A DNA stretch of 64,000 bases, taken from Rouxiella sp. S1S-2 (GTDB lineage Bacteria; Pseudomonadota; Gammaproteobacteria; Enterobacterales; Enterobacteriaceae). The stretch is taken from NCBI RefSeq assembly GCF_009208105.1, contig NZ_WFKL01000001.1, positions 2,046,001-2,110,000 of the forward strand, read 5' to 3'. Made by a program: the position numbers and the translations under genes. The notes below the pieces were generated by a model. That model was given only the letters and a program-made list of their open reading frames with translations, did not search any database and was not told the DNA's origin. Positions 37,084 to 46,068 of this stretch are shown piece after piece. Numbering within the stretch: position 1 is the stretch's first letter; each line of letters begins with the position of its first letter.

Positions 37084-38018
37084 TCGAAAATCGTATGCGA
37101 AAAATAATCAGTCGTGATAACGAATGTCAGAGGGTTATTCAACTTTGGAAGACTGAGGGTTTAAATGTAAAATATTCCCCCCTTCCTTCAAACATCCCTC
37201 TGCTTAGTTTCCGTGCAGATTCTGAGTGGCAAGGATTGATAGACCTTCATGAATGGTTTTTCAACGTGTTCCCTGAAAGCAGTAAGCTGGCCAAAGAAAG
37301 TTGGAGCAATGAGGATGTAATTAATTTATTTAGGAGATGTAAATACCCTTTAAATTTGAGTCCAGTAGAGTTGAAATATAAACAACTCACAGACCATAAA
37401 TTGTTTAATTATAATGAAGGCAGCCTCAGGCAGCTACTTCAATTAACTACTCCACAAGGAAACCTATGGATAAGCGAACTCCCCAAATCATTGGATAAAA
37501 AAAATGCGCCAATGATTTGCAAGCAAGTGATAGATAACATTACTTTAAAGTTGAACTTCTCAATAGGTAACAGTGTAATTTCTTTAGCGTTGCTAAGGCA
37601 ATTAAAGATAGGTGATGCAGTTTTAATTAAGCATTCAAATAGTAAATTGTACATTAATAATAAAAAAATAGGTTTATACAAACAAAAGGATGATTTGATG
37701 AACGTTAAGGCTGATCATGAAAATGATTATATTGAACAAAATATCTATAGCGAACGTAATGATACTCCAAAAATTCAAGGAGTATCATTACGTTCACAGA
37801 TTCCAGTGCAGCTAACCTTTATTCTTCAACAAAGCATAGTTACCGTTGCCGAGCTTGAATGTTTATTCAATGGGCAGGTTTTACCTTGTGATATAGATAT
37901 TGGTAAAAAAATTGTTATTCTGGCTAATGGTCTTAATATCGGACATGGAGAATTAATATGGGTTGATGAAAAACCAGGGATTCTGATTAGTTCACTGGAA
38001 AGTAGACTATGCCCGTAA
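37080..38018 (+). CDS. sctQ: SctQ/SpaO, sorting-platform pod protein
   Basis: C-ring-like pod protein that recruits substrates under the export apparatus. The 312 residues compare with 303 for SpaO. The C-terminal SPOA domain is recognisable (VSLRSQIPVQLTFILQQSIV, then CDIDIGKKIVILANGLNIGH and GELIWVDEK). The start is GTG at 37080 overlapping the sctP stop; an ATG at 37095 is an alternative. An internal ATG with a strong ribosome-binding site (see 37684-37700) predicts a separate short C-terminal product, as in Salmonella SpaO and Yersinia YscQ. It overlaps sctR by 10 bases. Confidence 0.93.
   Translation: MIENRMRKIISRDNECQRVIQLWKTEGLNVKYSPLPSNIPLLSFRADSEWQGLIDLHEWFFNVFPESSKLAKESWSNEDVINLFRRCKYPLNLSPVELKYKQLTDHKLFNYNEGSLRQLLQLTTPQGNLWISELPKSLDKKNAPMICKQVIDNITLKLNFSIGNSVISLALLRQLKIGDAVLIKHSNSKLYINNKKIGLYKQKDDLMNVKADHENDYIEQNIYSERNDTPKIQGVSLRSQIPVQLTFILQQSIVTVAELECLFNGQVLPCDIDIGKKIVILANGLNIGHGELIWVDEKPGILISSLESRLCP
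37684..37700 (+). promoter_or_regulatory. Internal ribosome-binding site for the short SctQ-C product
   Basis: AAAAGGA (37684-37690) lies seven bases before an in-frame ATG at 37698 (Met207 of SctQ). The resulting protein would be 106 residues, containing the last SPOA domain. SpaO of Salmonella has an equivalent internal start near residue 203, giving a required partner of the full-length protein. Confidence 0.72.
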
Positions 38019-38674
38019 ATAACGATATTCCGCTAATTGGCGTACTTGCTTTTGCCACTTTGCTACCTTTCTTGATAGCATGTGGTACCTGTTATATAAA
38101 ATTTTCGATTGTTTTTATTATGGTTCGTAATGCCCTAGGGTTGCAACAGATACCTTCAAACATGACACTCAATGCTGTTGCCTTAATGCTAGCGATGTTT
38201 GTGATGAGCCCTATAGTAAAAAATGGTTATGATAATTACTTAACCAGTAAAACAGATTTGAATAATATTAGTTCAGTAAGCGATTATCTAAATGACGGAA
38301 TTGATGGCTATCGGGCCTACTTAACGCGTTATACTGACCCTGAATTAAGCAGTTTTTTTGAGGGATTACAGAGCCATAATGATATGCAAATAAAGGGTGA
38401 TGAAAATGATGAGAGAGCGTTATCCATATTTTCACTACTTCCGGCTTATGCGCTAAGTGAGATAAAAAGTGCATTTAAAATTGGATTTTACATTTACTTG
38501 CCATTCGTTGTTATTGATTTATTAATATCATGTATTTTGTTGGCATTAGGTATGATGATGATGAGCCCCGTTACTATTTCAGTACCTATAAAGCTGGTGC
38601 TATTTGTTGTAATGGACGGATGGACCCTGCTGAGTAAAGGGTTAATATTACAGTATATGGACTTCCCTTCCTGA
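38009..38674 (+). CDS. sctR: SctR/SpaP, export-apparatus core
   Basis: FliP-family membrane protein; five copies form the export pore with SctS and SctT. The 221 residues compare with 224 for SpaP. Hydrophobic segments lie at about 10-35, 50-70, 155-185 and 190-210. Conserved segments are [37 protein letters not shown] and [20 protein letters not shown]. It overlaps sctQ, and sctS follows after ten bases. Confidence 0.97.
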   Translation: MPVNNDIPLIGVLAFATLLPFLIACGTCYIKFSIVFIMVRNALGLQQIPSNMTLNAVALMLAMFVMSPIVKNGYDNYLTSKTDLNNISSVSDYLNDGIDGYRAYLTRYTDPELSSFFEGLQSHNDMQIKGDENDERALSIFSLLPAYALSEIKSAFKIGFYIYLPFVVIDLLISCILLALGMMMMSPVTISVPIKLVLFVVMDGWTLLSKGLILQYMDFPS

Positions 38675-38684
38675 GAGCTTTGTA

Positions 38685-38942
38685 ATGAATGATATGCTTT
38701 ATGCAGGTAACAAAGTTTTATATTTGGTTTTAATACTCTCTGCTGGCCCGATTGCCGTTGCTACTTTAGTGGGTTTACTCGTTGGACTTATTCAAACCGT
38801 AACGCAATTACAGGAACAAACGTTGCCTTTCGGTATAAAGTTGCTCAGTGTTACACTTTGTCTATTTCTACTATCCGGATGGTATGGGGAAATTCTGTTG
38901 GCTTACGCGAAGGAAGTCGTCAGACTTGCATTCGCACGTTAA
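38685..38942 (+). CDS. sctS: SctS/SpaQ, export-apparatus core
   Basis: FliQ-family protein of 85 residues (SpaQ 86) with two membrane helices (about 13-35 and 50-70). The conserved cytoplasmic-tip segment [19 protein letters not shown] is present. It assembles in four copies around the SctR-SctT pore. The end is close to the sctT start. Confidence 0.96.
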   Translation: MNDMLYAGNKVLYLVLILSAGPIAVATLVGLLVGLIQTVTQLQEQTLPFGIKLLSVTLCLFLLSGWYGEILLAYAKEVVRLAFAR

Positions 38943-38955
38943 GTCTTGGGAAAAT

Positions 38956-39720
38956 ATGTTTATACAATTTAATGAGGTGTTTTATCATTGGCTAGGTATT
39001 ATGGGATTATCTTCTGCTAGGATTATGCCAATATTTTTGCTGCTGCCATTTTTAAATAATAATATTGTTAGTTATGTTATAAGGTTGCCTGTTGCTATGC
39101 TTGTAGGCATTGCACTGTGGCCAGAAAATTCAACAGTTATGCTCACTCTTTACAGTATCGATTACTTCTCATTGATCATCAAAGAATCAACGATTGGTTT
39201 GTTATTAGGATGCTTGATGAGTCTCCCCTTTTGGGTTCTGCATGCAGTGGGTTGTATTATTGACAATCAGCGTGGTGCGACCATCAGTAGTAGTATAGAC
39301 CCCATCAGTGGAGTAGACACTTCTGAACTAGCGAATTTCTTCAATCTCTTTTGTGCTGTAATATTTTTAGAATCTGGTGGCCTCGTTGTTGCTCTTGGTG
39401 TTATAAGAGAAAGTTATATTCTTTTCAACCCCCTCACTTTTGCCGTGCCAAAATTTGAACCAATTCTCATGTTCATCAATGAAATTATGAATCAGTCAAT
39501 AAGAATAGCTAGTCCACTTATTGCTTTATTTTTGATGACTGAGGCCACCTTGGGTTTACTTTCACGCTTTGCTCCCCAGATGAATGTTTTTTCATTGGCT
39601 TTGACAGTCAAGAGTTTTCTTGGTTTTTTAATCTTGATTATTTATTTGCCATCATTACTTCCCGAGAGTGTAAAAACCTTGAATTTCACGCTAGAAAAAT
39701 TAATTTTGAGGGAGATGTAA
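38956..39720 (+). CDS. sctT: SctT/SpaR, export-apparatus core
   Basis: FliR-family membrane protein completing the export pore. From the ATG at 38956 (after GGGAAA) it is 254 residues; SpaR is 263. The longer open frame upstream runs through sctS and is not real coding. Conserved segments include GLSSARIMPIFLLLPFLNNN, ESTIGLLLGCLMSLPFWVLH and IDNQRGATISSSIDPISGVD. About six membrane segments are present. sctU follows after four bases. Confidence 0.95.
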   Translation: MFIQFNEVFYHWLGIMGLSSARIMPIFLLLPFLNNNIVSYVIRLPVAMLVGIALWPENSTVMLTLYSIDYFSLIIKESTIGLLLGCLMSLPFWVLHAVGCIIDNQRGATISSSIDPISGVDTSELANFFNLFCAVIFLESGGLVVALGVIRESYILFNPLTFAVPKFEPILMFINEIMNQSIRIASPLIALFLMTEATLGLLSRFAPQMNVFSLALTVKSFLGFLILIIYLPSLLPESVKTLNFTLEKLILREM

Positions 39721-39724
39721 CGGT

Positions 39725-40834
39725 ATGTCTCTTAGCAAAACGGAAAAACCGACACAAAAGAAGATAAAGGATGCTGTTAAAAAAGGCCAATCATTTAAAT
39801 CCAAAGACTCTATTATAGCTTGCCTTATTTTGATCGGTGTAAATTACCTGGTGACATTCGATTTTGTTGGTCGTCTGGCAAAAGTATGGATTTATACTTT
39901 AGAAAAAGGATTCGAAGACCCGCTTGATGAATATTTTTTTAAGGTATTCGGCCTGGCATTAAAGATTATCGTTCCTTTTTTCATTCTTTGTACTTGTTGC
40001 ACTGTGTTGCCCTCATTGATTCAAACAGGTTTCGCGATGGCAACTAAGATCTTTAAATTGAATTTTAATGCCTTAAATCCTGTTAATGGTTTCAAAAAGC
40101 TTTTTAGCATGCGCACTGTTAAGGATACGGTTAAAACATTACTTTATCTAACTGTTTTTATAGTCGTTGCATTGAGCTTGTGGGATGACAATAAGGTGTT
40201 ATTGCTGTCTCAACGGTATGCAAATCTTAAACAGATTTTATTTTTTTGGGGCTATTTACTACAACAGCTAGTCACAACTTGTCTATTAGGTATGTTGTTT
40301 ATTATGGTTCTTGATTCTGTAGCTGAATATTTCATTTATATAAAAGAGTTGAAAATGGATAAGCAGGAGGTTAAACGTGAAAGAACGGATCAGGACGGTA
40401 ATCCTGAGATAAAATCTATGCGTAGGAGTTTACACATTGAACTGCTTGATGAGCAAACGAAACGTGACATCGAAGGCTCAAAAGTCATTGTAGTAAATCC
40501 AACCCATATTGCAATTGGAATTTACTTCAACGTTGATGTTGTTCCTATTCCTTTTATTTCTGTTATCGAAACTAATCAATGTGCGTTGGCAGTTAAAAAA
40601 TATGCCCGTGAAATGGGTATTCCCGTATTGGAAAACGCTGCTTTGGCTAGACGTATATTTAAAACCCACGCAAAATACACTTTTATAAGTCTTGATGAAC
40701 TGGATGCGGTTCTGCGAATATTATTTATGTTAGAGCAGATCGACATGGCCTGGATTAGTGACGAGACGGTTGAACTTGCCGAGGGCGAAAATGAATCTAA
40801 GGAAAATGAAGATCAGAATGAGCGATATTTATGA
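39725..40834 (+). CDS. sctU: SctU/SpaS, substrate-specificity switch
   Basis: FlhB-family protein with four membrane helices (about 28-220) and a cytoplasmic domain that cuts itself to change substrate class. The autocleavage motif NPTH begins at Asn258, the same position as in SpaS. Other signatures are KTEKPTQKKIKDAVKKGQSF and MDKQEVKRERTDQDGNPEIK. The 369 residues exceed SpaS (356), the extra being an acidic C-terminal tail (ELAEGENESKENEDQNER). It is the last export-apparatus gene; a 76-base gap follows before sicA. Confidence 0.97.
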   Translation: MSLSKTEKPTQKKIKDAVKKGQSFKSKDSIIACLILIGVNYLVTFDFVGRLAKVWIYTLEKGFEDPLDEYFFKVFGLALKIIVPFFILCTCCTVLPSLIQTGFAMATKIFKLNFNALNPVNGFKKLFSMRTVKDTVKTLLYLTVFIVVALSLWDDNKVLLLSQRYANLKQILFFWGYLLQQLVTTCLLGMLFIMVLDSVAEYFIYIKELKMDKQEVKRERTDQDGNPEIKSMRRSLHIELLDEQTKRDIEGSKVIVVNPTHIAIGIYFNVDVVPIPFISVIETNQCALAVKKYAREMGIPVLENAALARRIFKTHAKYTFISLDELDAVLRILFMLEQIDMAWISDETVELAEGENESKENEDQNERYL

Positions 40835-40910
40835 GAGCCTTAAACGTATTAATGTTGTAATTTGAGTATATTACAGAGCCTACGATATCCTGAGCAGTTA
40901 AGGAGTTTTC

Positions 40911-41411
40911 ATGGAACGAAGTGATACGGCTAATAACGATAACCTTGCCGAGATGTTGCTTGAGTGTTTGAATGACCACACTACATTAAAAGATATCCAT
41001 CAAATACCTGATGATATGATGAATAGTCTCTATGCCTATGCCTATCAGTTTTATCAACAGGGTAAATTAGATAATGCAGAAACTTTTTTCCAGTTCTTGT
41101 GTATGTATGATTTTTATAATACCGATTACTTTATGGGTCTTGCTGCCGTTTATCAATTGAAAAAACAATATCAGAAAGCTGCCGATCTTTATGCGGTAGT
41201 TTTCGCTATGGATGGAAATGACTATCGCAGCGTTTTTTATGCAGGCCAATGTCAGTTGATGCTTGAAGAGTCAATGAAAGCTCATCATTGTTTTGAACTC
41301 GTTTCTGAGCATAGCAATGATGCCGAATTGTTGCGTAAAGCCCACTCTTATCTAAATAACATGAAGGTGCACGAGGAGCCGGTGCCCGAGTGTGACTTTC
41401 AACAATTATAA
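40911..41411 (+). CDS. sicA: SicA-like class II chaperone (TPR)
   Basis: Cytoplasmic LcrH/SycD/SicA-family chaperone for the two hydrophobic translocators and, in SPI-1 and Ysa, co-activator of InvF. The 166 residues equal SicA (165). TPR repeats include YAYQFYQQGKLDNAETFFQF, YFMGLAAVYQLKKQYQKAAD and FYAGQCQLMLEESMKAHHCF. A strong AAGGAG lies eight bases before the ATG. The 76-base gap upstream probably holds its promoter. The translocator genes follow after 19 bases. Confidence 0.95.
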   Translation: MERSDTANNDNLAEMLLECLNDHTTLKDIHQIPDDMMNSLYAYAYQFYQQGKLDNAETFFQFLCMYDFYNTDYFMGLAAVYQLKKQYQKAADLYAVVFAMDGNDYRSVFYAGQCQLMLEESMKAHHCFELVSEHSNDAELLRKAHSYLNNMKVHEEPVPECDFQQL

Positions 41412-41430
41412 CCTTTAACGGAGAGTATTA

Positions 41431-43200
41431 ATGGGTGAAATTACTTTACAACCTGGTATACGGCCTTCCTTTATCATTGAAGTGAGTGAAAGTCTGACCC
41501 ACCTTGATGTGATTGCAGAAATTAATAAAAAAAATTTAATTCAGACAAAAGCACAACATAAAGCAACTGAATCTTTGACCGTTGAAACTGAAAAAAAAAG
41601 TGCCACTGCTGCTAACCGCGTGAGTGATGGTCGGCCTAAGCTTGCGCTGCCAGTTAAGGTAAATGAAAGCAAATATTCTGATTTTACGACACTGATTGCC
41701 CAGTTTAAGGCTCTTTTATCTGATAATGAAACCGATAAGCTTAAAAATAATCTGCAGCATTTAAACGCGATGAGTCAGGCTAAAACTGCCAGTAATGCTC
41801 TTAAGGGCAAAGAATATGAAAATGCTTTACAGGCAAGCGATAAGGCATTTGATACCGCCAAAGATGACACCAGTGCGCTAGCTTTAGCAAAAGATATCTA
41901 TGAACAGAGTAAACTGAGTCAATCGAACGCAGAACAAAGGTTAGCCAGTCTTTCTCCTGAAGATCCTCAGTATCAAGAAGCTAAGAATGAATTAGACAAA
42001 GCAACCATTGCCAAGTCTGTGGCGAATCTGGCATTAGGCCTATGCAGTCAGAAAGCTCAGACTTCCGCCAACATAGCGATGGTGGCGCTCAAAATGGCGG
42101 ATCAGCTTTTAGGAAAGTTGCTCAATTCCAGCGGAGTCGATCCTGTCCTTATATCCGCTACGTATAAAAAACATCTTACAGGTCTGGCTGCTATGACTCT
42201 GCTGATGGGGGAGTTGTCCAAATTACTGGGTGATAATGCCGACAGTAAAATACAGGCGAATGCTGAACTGTCTAAACAGCTCCATGAATCACGACAGAAA
42301 GAGATGAAGATTAAGGCTGAAGAACAGGCTGAGGCGATTCGTAAAGCTGAACACCTTAATAAAGTCATGGGCTGTGTTGGAAAAATACTAGGAGGGCTAC
42401 TTACTGCGGTAAGCATTTTGGGTGCTGTGTTTACCGGCGGAGCAAGTTTGGCCTTGGCCGCAGTTGGCATCGCTTTGATGGTTGCCGACCCTATTGTCAA
42501 AGCTATCACCGGTGAAAGTATAACCGATAGGGTAATGGCTCCTATTATGGAGCATGTTATTCAGCCCATGATAAAATTTTTTGCAGACGCTATACAATCT
42601 TTCATGAAAGGCACCGGACTTGATAAAAAACTGGGTGAAAATGTCAGTGAAATTATTGCCACAATTGTCGCAACCCTAGTGACTGTAGTGACGATTATCG
42701 TCGCTAGTCTGGTAGCAAAGAGTGCCGGCTCAGCAATGCTTAAAAAAATAATGCCGGCGTTAGAGAAGGCAATCGCTGCCTTCATTAAAAAGACAATTCC
42801 TAATGTTGTGAGGAATTCCGGCAGATTGGTATCGGGTGCCGCAAAAACCTCGATAAAGCGTTTAGGGAAAAACTTGGGGCTGGCGCAAAATCCGGCGTCA
42901 ATGGCACGATTAAAACTCACTGCGAGAGTAGCAGAACTGGGCACTGCGGCGGCTAAAACATCTGTCGATTCTGCGCATAATATTATTTCAGGGATTGCAA
43001 CCAAAGATATCGCAGAAGATGAAGCTGAAATAACCATAGCGATGGCAGATACTAAAGCAATCAGTAAATATCTAAAATTAGCAGTTGAAATATTCACTGC
43101 AGAATCAAAAGCAAGTATGGATTTAGTCAATGAAATATCCACTTTAAATATTTCAAGACAACAAACCAATATGTCAATCTTGAATGCGCTCAGGGCATGA
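41431..43200 (+). CDS. sctE: SctE/SipB-like translocon protein
   Basis: Major hydrophobic translocator of the IpaB/SipB/YspB family that inserts in the host membrane. The 589 residues compare with 593 for SipB. The N-terminal half is coiled coil; two hydrophobic regions follow, about 317-355 (GGLLTAVSILGAVFTGGASL and on) and 407-428 (TIVATLVTVVTIIVASLVAK). The C-terminal part (ISTLNISRQQTNMSILNALR) is family-typical. No N-terminal signal peptide is seen. GGAG precedes the ATG. It needs the SicA-like chaperone encoded just upstream. Confidence 0.93.
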   Translation: MGEITLQPGIRPSFIIEVSESLTHLDVIAEINKKNLIQTKAQHKATESLTVETEKKSATAANRVSDGRPKLALPVKVNESKYSDFTTLIAQFKALLSDNETDKLKNNLQHLNAMSQAKTASNALKGKEYENALQASDKAFDTAKDDTSALALAKDIYEQSKLSQSNAEQRLASLSPEDPQYQEAKNELDKATIAKSVANLALGLCSQKAQTSANIAMVALKMADQLLGKLLNSSGVDPVLISATYKKHLTGLAAMTLLMGELSKLLGDNADSKIQANAELSKQLHESRQKEMKIKAEEQAEAIRKAEHLNKVMGCVGKILGGLLTAVSILGAVFTGGASLALAAVGIALMVADPIVKAITGESITDRVMAPIMEHVIQPMIKFFADAIQSFMKGTGLDKKLGENVSEIIATIVATLVTVVTIIVASLVAKSAGSAMLKKIMPALEKAIAAFIKKTIPNVVRNSGRLVSGAAKTSIKRLGKNLGLAQNPASMARLKLTARVAELGTAAAKTSVDSAHNIISGIATKDIAEDEAEITIAMADTKAISKYLKLAVEIFTAESKASMDLVNEISTLNISRQQTNMSILNALRA

Positions 43201-43223
43201 TATTTTAAATATAAGGCTAATGT

Positions 43224-44432
43224 ATGATTGAAACTAATGGTTGTAATGGATATAAACAATTTAATGCTTCCAGAATGTTTAATGAAAACATCAAAGAGAA
43301 AAAAATCATCAATGATACTGATAACTCTATTCTTGCCTCTAAGAGAGAGGTAAATAAAGTTATTATTGATAATATTACTGTAAGTTCGGCTGCCGTTAAT
43401 TCCGCTGCCCCGGAGCTTAAAAAAAATCAGGTTGAAACCACAATGGGTTATGGATTAATGATAGTCCTGTTGCAGTATTGCCTAAGGGAGATGGCTACCA
43501 ACGAGGTTCTAAGAGGCTCCGACGCTATGGTGTTGTCTGAAAAATCTGTACGAATTCAGGCAACTGCTATCCAACAAGAGGGTAATAAGCACTTCCAGGC
43601 CAGTCTCACTGGCGCGATAGTTAATATGTCACTCGTTGGTACAAGCACGTTGATGGGCAGTCGGAATGCTAAAAAACAGCACGATGCTGAAATCAAGAAT
43701 ATTGATCCAAAGAAAGGAAGTACTGCGTTACCTTCGAAAGATGCCGTCAAAAATATAGATAACACTGAAGCTGATTATCAAAAGAAGTTAGATAAAAATA
43801 GCAGGGCCCACAATAAAATTAATGGTTATAATAATGAAAAAACAACGGCGCTAAATGAAGACATTAGAAGGCTCGAGGGCGAACATGCTTCTTTGGTAAA
43901 CAATGTTCGTAACCCTGAAGATAAAATTAAAATAAAAGCTAAAGCATTAGAAATAAAAGATAAAAAAATTGAATTAGATAATCATGAAAAGCAAAGTATA
44001 AATGCTCTCGATGAGCAAAGAGCCCAGATGCTGTCTTTAGAGGCAGAGAGAAACCGTAAACTACAGAAAGCCGGCAGTGAACCTGAAATAACCTCTGAAG
44101 TGCAAAAGATCGCCAGTAATGAATTTGATAAATTGAATCTAGACAAAGGAGCTATGTATTCCCACATGAAATATCAAGCACTTAATTCGGTAGCCGGTTC
44201 AATATCTCAAGCGTTTACGAGTGGTATGGAGATTCGTGCAAGTGATGAAAGAGCAGCAGGAATAATAAAAGGAATGGAAGGCAATGTTAATAATAAAACG
44301 TCAGATAATGCTCAAGAAAGAACGTCGGTTTTAAAAAAATTGGTCAACGAGATGATTGATACATTGAATGCAATTCAAAGAGATAGAATGAATTCCATGG
44401 CTGCTATAGCCGGTAATATCAGGTCGGCTTAA
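43224..44432 (+). CDS. sctB: SctB/SipC-like translocon protein
   Basis: Second translocator, in the IpaC/SipC/YspC position. The 402 residues compare with 409 for SipC. A modest hydrophobic stretch lies at about 124-143 (ASLTGAIVNMSLVGTSTLMG), followed by a charged coiled-coil centre (about 180-290). The C-terminus (SVAGSISQAFTSGMEIRASD and on) matches the family's oligomerisation region. In Salmonella the C-terminal part of SipC nucleates actin; whether this does is unknown. It lies 23 bases after sctE. Confidence 0.88.
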   Translation: MIETNGCNGYKQFNASRMFNENIKEKKIINDTDNSILASKREVNKVIIDNITVSSAAVNSAAPELKKNQVETTMGYGLMIVLLQYCLREMATNEVLRGSDAMVLSEKSVRIQATAIQQEGNKHFQASLTGAIVNMSLVGTSTLMGSRNAKKQHDAEIKNIDPKKGSTALPSKDAVKNIDNTEADYQKKLDKNSRAHNKINGYNNEKTTALNEDIRRLEGEHASLVNNVRNPEDKIKIKAKALEIKDKKIELDNHEKQSINALDEQRAQMLSLEAERNRKLQKAGSEPEITSEVQKIASNEFDKLNLDKGAMYSHMKYQALNSVAGSISQAFTSGMEIRASDERAAGIIKGMEGNVNNKTSDNAQERTSVLKKLVNEMIDTLNAIQRDRMNSMAAIAGNIRSA

Positions 44433-44449
44433 CTATTGAGATTAAATTA

Positions 44450-45529
44450 ATGACTATAAATGTTAACGTTCAATCCATTGGTTTTCAACAATTCAAGCTT
44501 CCGACTGAGGATAATAGCATCTCCGTTGTTGAGCCAGATGACAGTTTGGTACGCAGTGAATCTGCTTATTTAAATAAATTCTATTCTAGTAATATTGATC
44601 GGGCCATGATTCAGTTTGACAATATAAACCAAGGTCATGATAAAGTCAGTCGGGAGATTCAGGCTCATTGCCTGCAGCAGAATCTGGCCGGTCTCGACGC
44701 GCAGCTAAAATTCGTTAAGGCATACAATAATCTTGAATTTATGGCTGAAGAAACCGCACTGAATAAACAGTTCTCTGCACAGCTTAAAAACGCCCTTGGC
44801 CCTAATAATATAGCTCTTATTTCCAGTGCCGGCGCTGAAGATAAAACTCTCGCTGAACACGTTATAGGTATAATTGGAGGTGTTAAATCAAGTTATTATG
44901 ACGTCTTTGAAGGGGCATTAAGTAAGTATATTGAGTTTTATAAAAAATTTAGTGATATCATTTCGGCAATGGGAAAGTGGGTTGAGAAAAAAGGTGACAA
45001 TGGTAATTTGGTGTTTAAATTTGGTGAATTAGAGAAAGTGCTTAAAGAGCTCATGGAAGAATACACACCAAAAAACGGTCTAACAAACCAACTTTACCCT
45101 ATCGATCATACTAAAAACGTCTCGAAAGCTGAAGCCGAGAAGTGGGCAAAGGATATGGGGCTTCCCGCCAGCAGCGTTTTGCATTCACCAATCGGAGGGG
45201 ACCGTTATTATGTTGCTATAGACACCGCTCCAGTAAAAAAGATGCTTGAAAGTCTTTTAGATAAACTGAAAGTGGATAATGAAGGTAAACCTTTGCTTGA
45301 TAGTAATGGAAAACCGGTGCATGCGGGCAACGATATGGAGATCACTAACACTCAATATCAGGCATGGCTTGCCGGTTTTAACGCCCAGGAAGAACAAATA
45401 AAGACCACGGTTCAATCTTTAACTGGGCGTTACAGTAATGCCAATTCTGTTTACGATAACATGATAAAAGTGTTGTCAAGTACGGTCAGCACTCTTGCAG
45501 ATATGGCTAAACGTTTCTTTTCTTTCTAG
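44450..45529 (+). CDS. sctA: SctA/SipD-like needle-tip protein
   Basis: Hydrophilic tip protein of the IpaD/SipD/BipD family. The 359 residues compare with 343 for SipD. The central coiled-coil helix pair and the mixed domain (FEGALSKYIEFYKKFSDIIS, then MGKWVEKKGDNGNLVFKF) match the family, as do MDYQ-region counterparts (ITNTQYQAWLAGFNAQEEQI) and the helical C-terminus. It has no membrane segment and would chaperone itself. It ends the translocon operon, with no effector gene after it on this strand. Confidence 0.92.
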   Translation: MTINVNVQSIGFQQFKLPTEDNSISVVEPDDSLVRSESAYLNKFYSSNIDRAMIQFDNINQGHDKVSREIQAHCLQQNLAGLDAQLKFVKAYNNLEFMAEETALNKQFSAQLKNALGPNNIALISSAGAEDKTLAEHVIGIIGGVKSSYYDVFEGALSKYIEFYKKFSDIISAMGKWVEKKGDNGNLVFKFGELEKVLKELMEEYTPKNGLTNQLYPIDHTKNVSKAEAEKWAKDMGLPASSVLHSPIGGDRYYVAIDTAPVKKMLESLLDKLKVDNEGKPLLDSNGKPVHAGNDMEITNTQYQAWLAGFNAQEEQIKTTVQSLTGRYSNANSVYDNMIKVLSSTVSTLADMAKRFFSF

Positions 45530-45564
45530 TTGATAAAAAGATAAGTAATCTCCTCTTCGTTAAT

Positions 45565-46068
45565 TTAATGGCTTTTTTCAGTGGATGTTGATACGGGGAT
45601 TACGATATCTAAACTAACCTTAATATGTTGTTGACCAGAAATTTCAACATAAGAAAAGTTTTTTCCAAATAGGCTTTCCAGTATCCCCTGATATAAAATG
45701 GGTGTTTGCTCGGGTGCAACTTCATTGTTAGAGTCTGTAAGTTTTTTCGTTTCTGCTACGAAAATATAACCTTTCGAGTAAATCGTTTGAATATAAACAT
45801 TTTGTTGATCTTGCTGGAATGTTTTTCTGAGAACGTAAATGCAACGTGCTAGCGACTCTTCTGATACTATAGTAGATCCCCACACTTGGTCTAACAATTC
45901 ATTTTTTCCAACAAGCTTACCTGCCGATTCTATAAGGACCCTTAAAACAGCTAACTCCTTCGCCCCTGTTCTTATAAAACTATTGTTCTTCATGAGTTGG
46001 TTATCTTGTGTAAGAATAAAATCAAAAAATTTATAACCTACGTTTCTAAGTCCATCCTGACGATACAT
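45565..46068 (-). CDS. HilA-like winged-helix regulator, short form
   Basis: OmpR/ToxR-type DNA-binding protein of 167 residues. Residues about 13-110 closely follow the HilA DNA-binding domain: FFDFILTQDNQLM, ELAVLRVLIESAGKLVGKNE, LLDQVWGSTIVSEESLARCI, YVLRKTF and YIQTIYSKGYIF. HilA itself is 553 residues with a long C-terminal domain; here only about 55 residues follow the winged helix and no membrane helix is present. It is convergent with the translocon operon at the island's right edge. It probably activates this T3SS, by analogy with HilA and its sites upstream of prgH and invF. Confidence 0.85.
   Translation of the reverse strand: MYRQDGLRNVGYKFFDFILTQDNQLMKNNSFIRTGAKELAVLRVLIESAGKLVGKNELLDQVWGSTIVSEESLARCIYVLRKTFQQDQQNVYIQTIYSKGYIFVAETKKLTDSNNEVAPEQTPILYQGILESLFGKNFSYVEISGQQHIKVSLDIVIPVSTSTEKSH

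Noticed and set aside
38848..38955. Longer N-terminus for sctT (from 38848)
   Set aside because: It overlaps sctS in another frame, has no ribosome-binding site and adds 36 residues unlike the family. The ATG at 38956 fits SpaR.
42561..43259. 232-codon open frame antisense to the SipB-like gene
   Set aside because: It looks hydrophobic only because it is the complement of Ala/Lys-rich coding sequence. The sense frame is a clear translocator.
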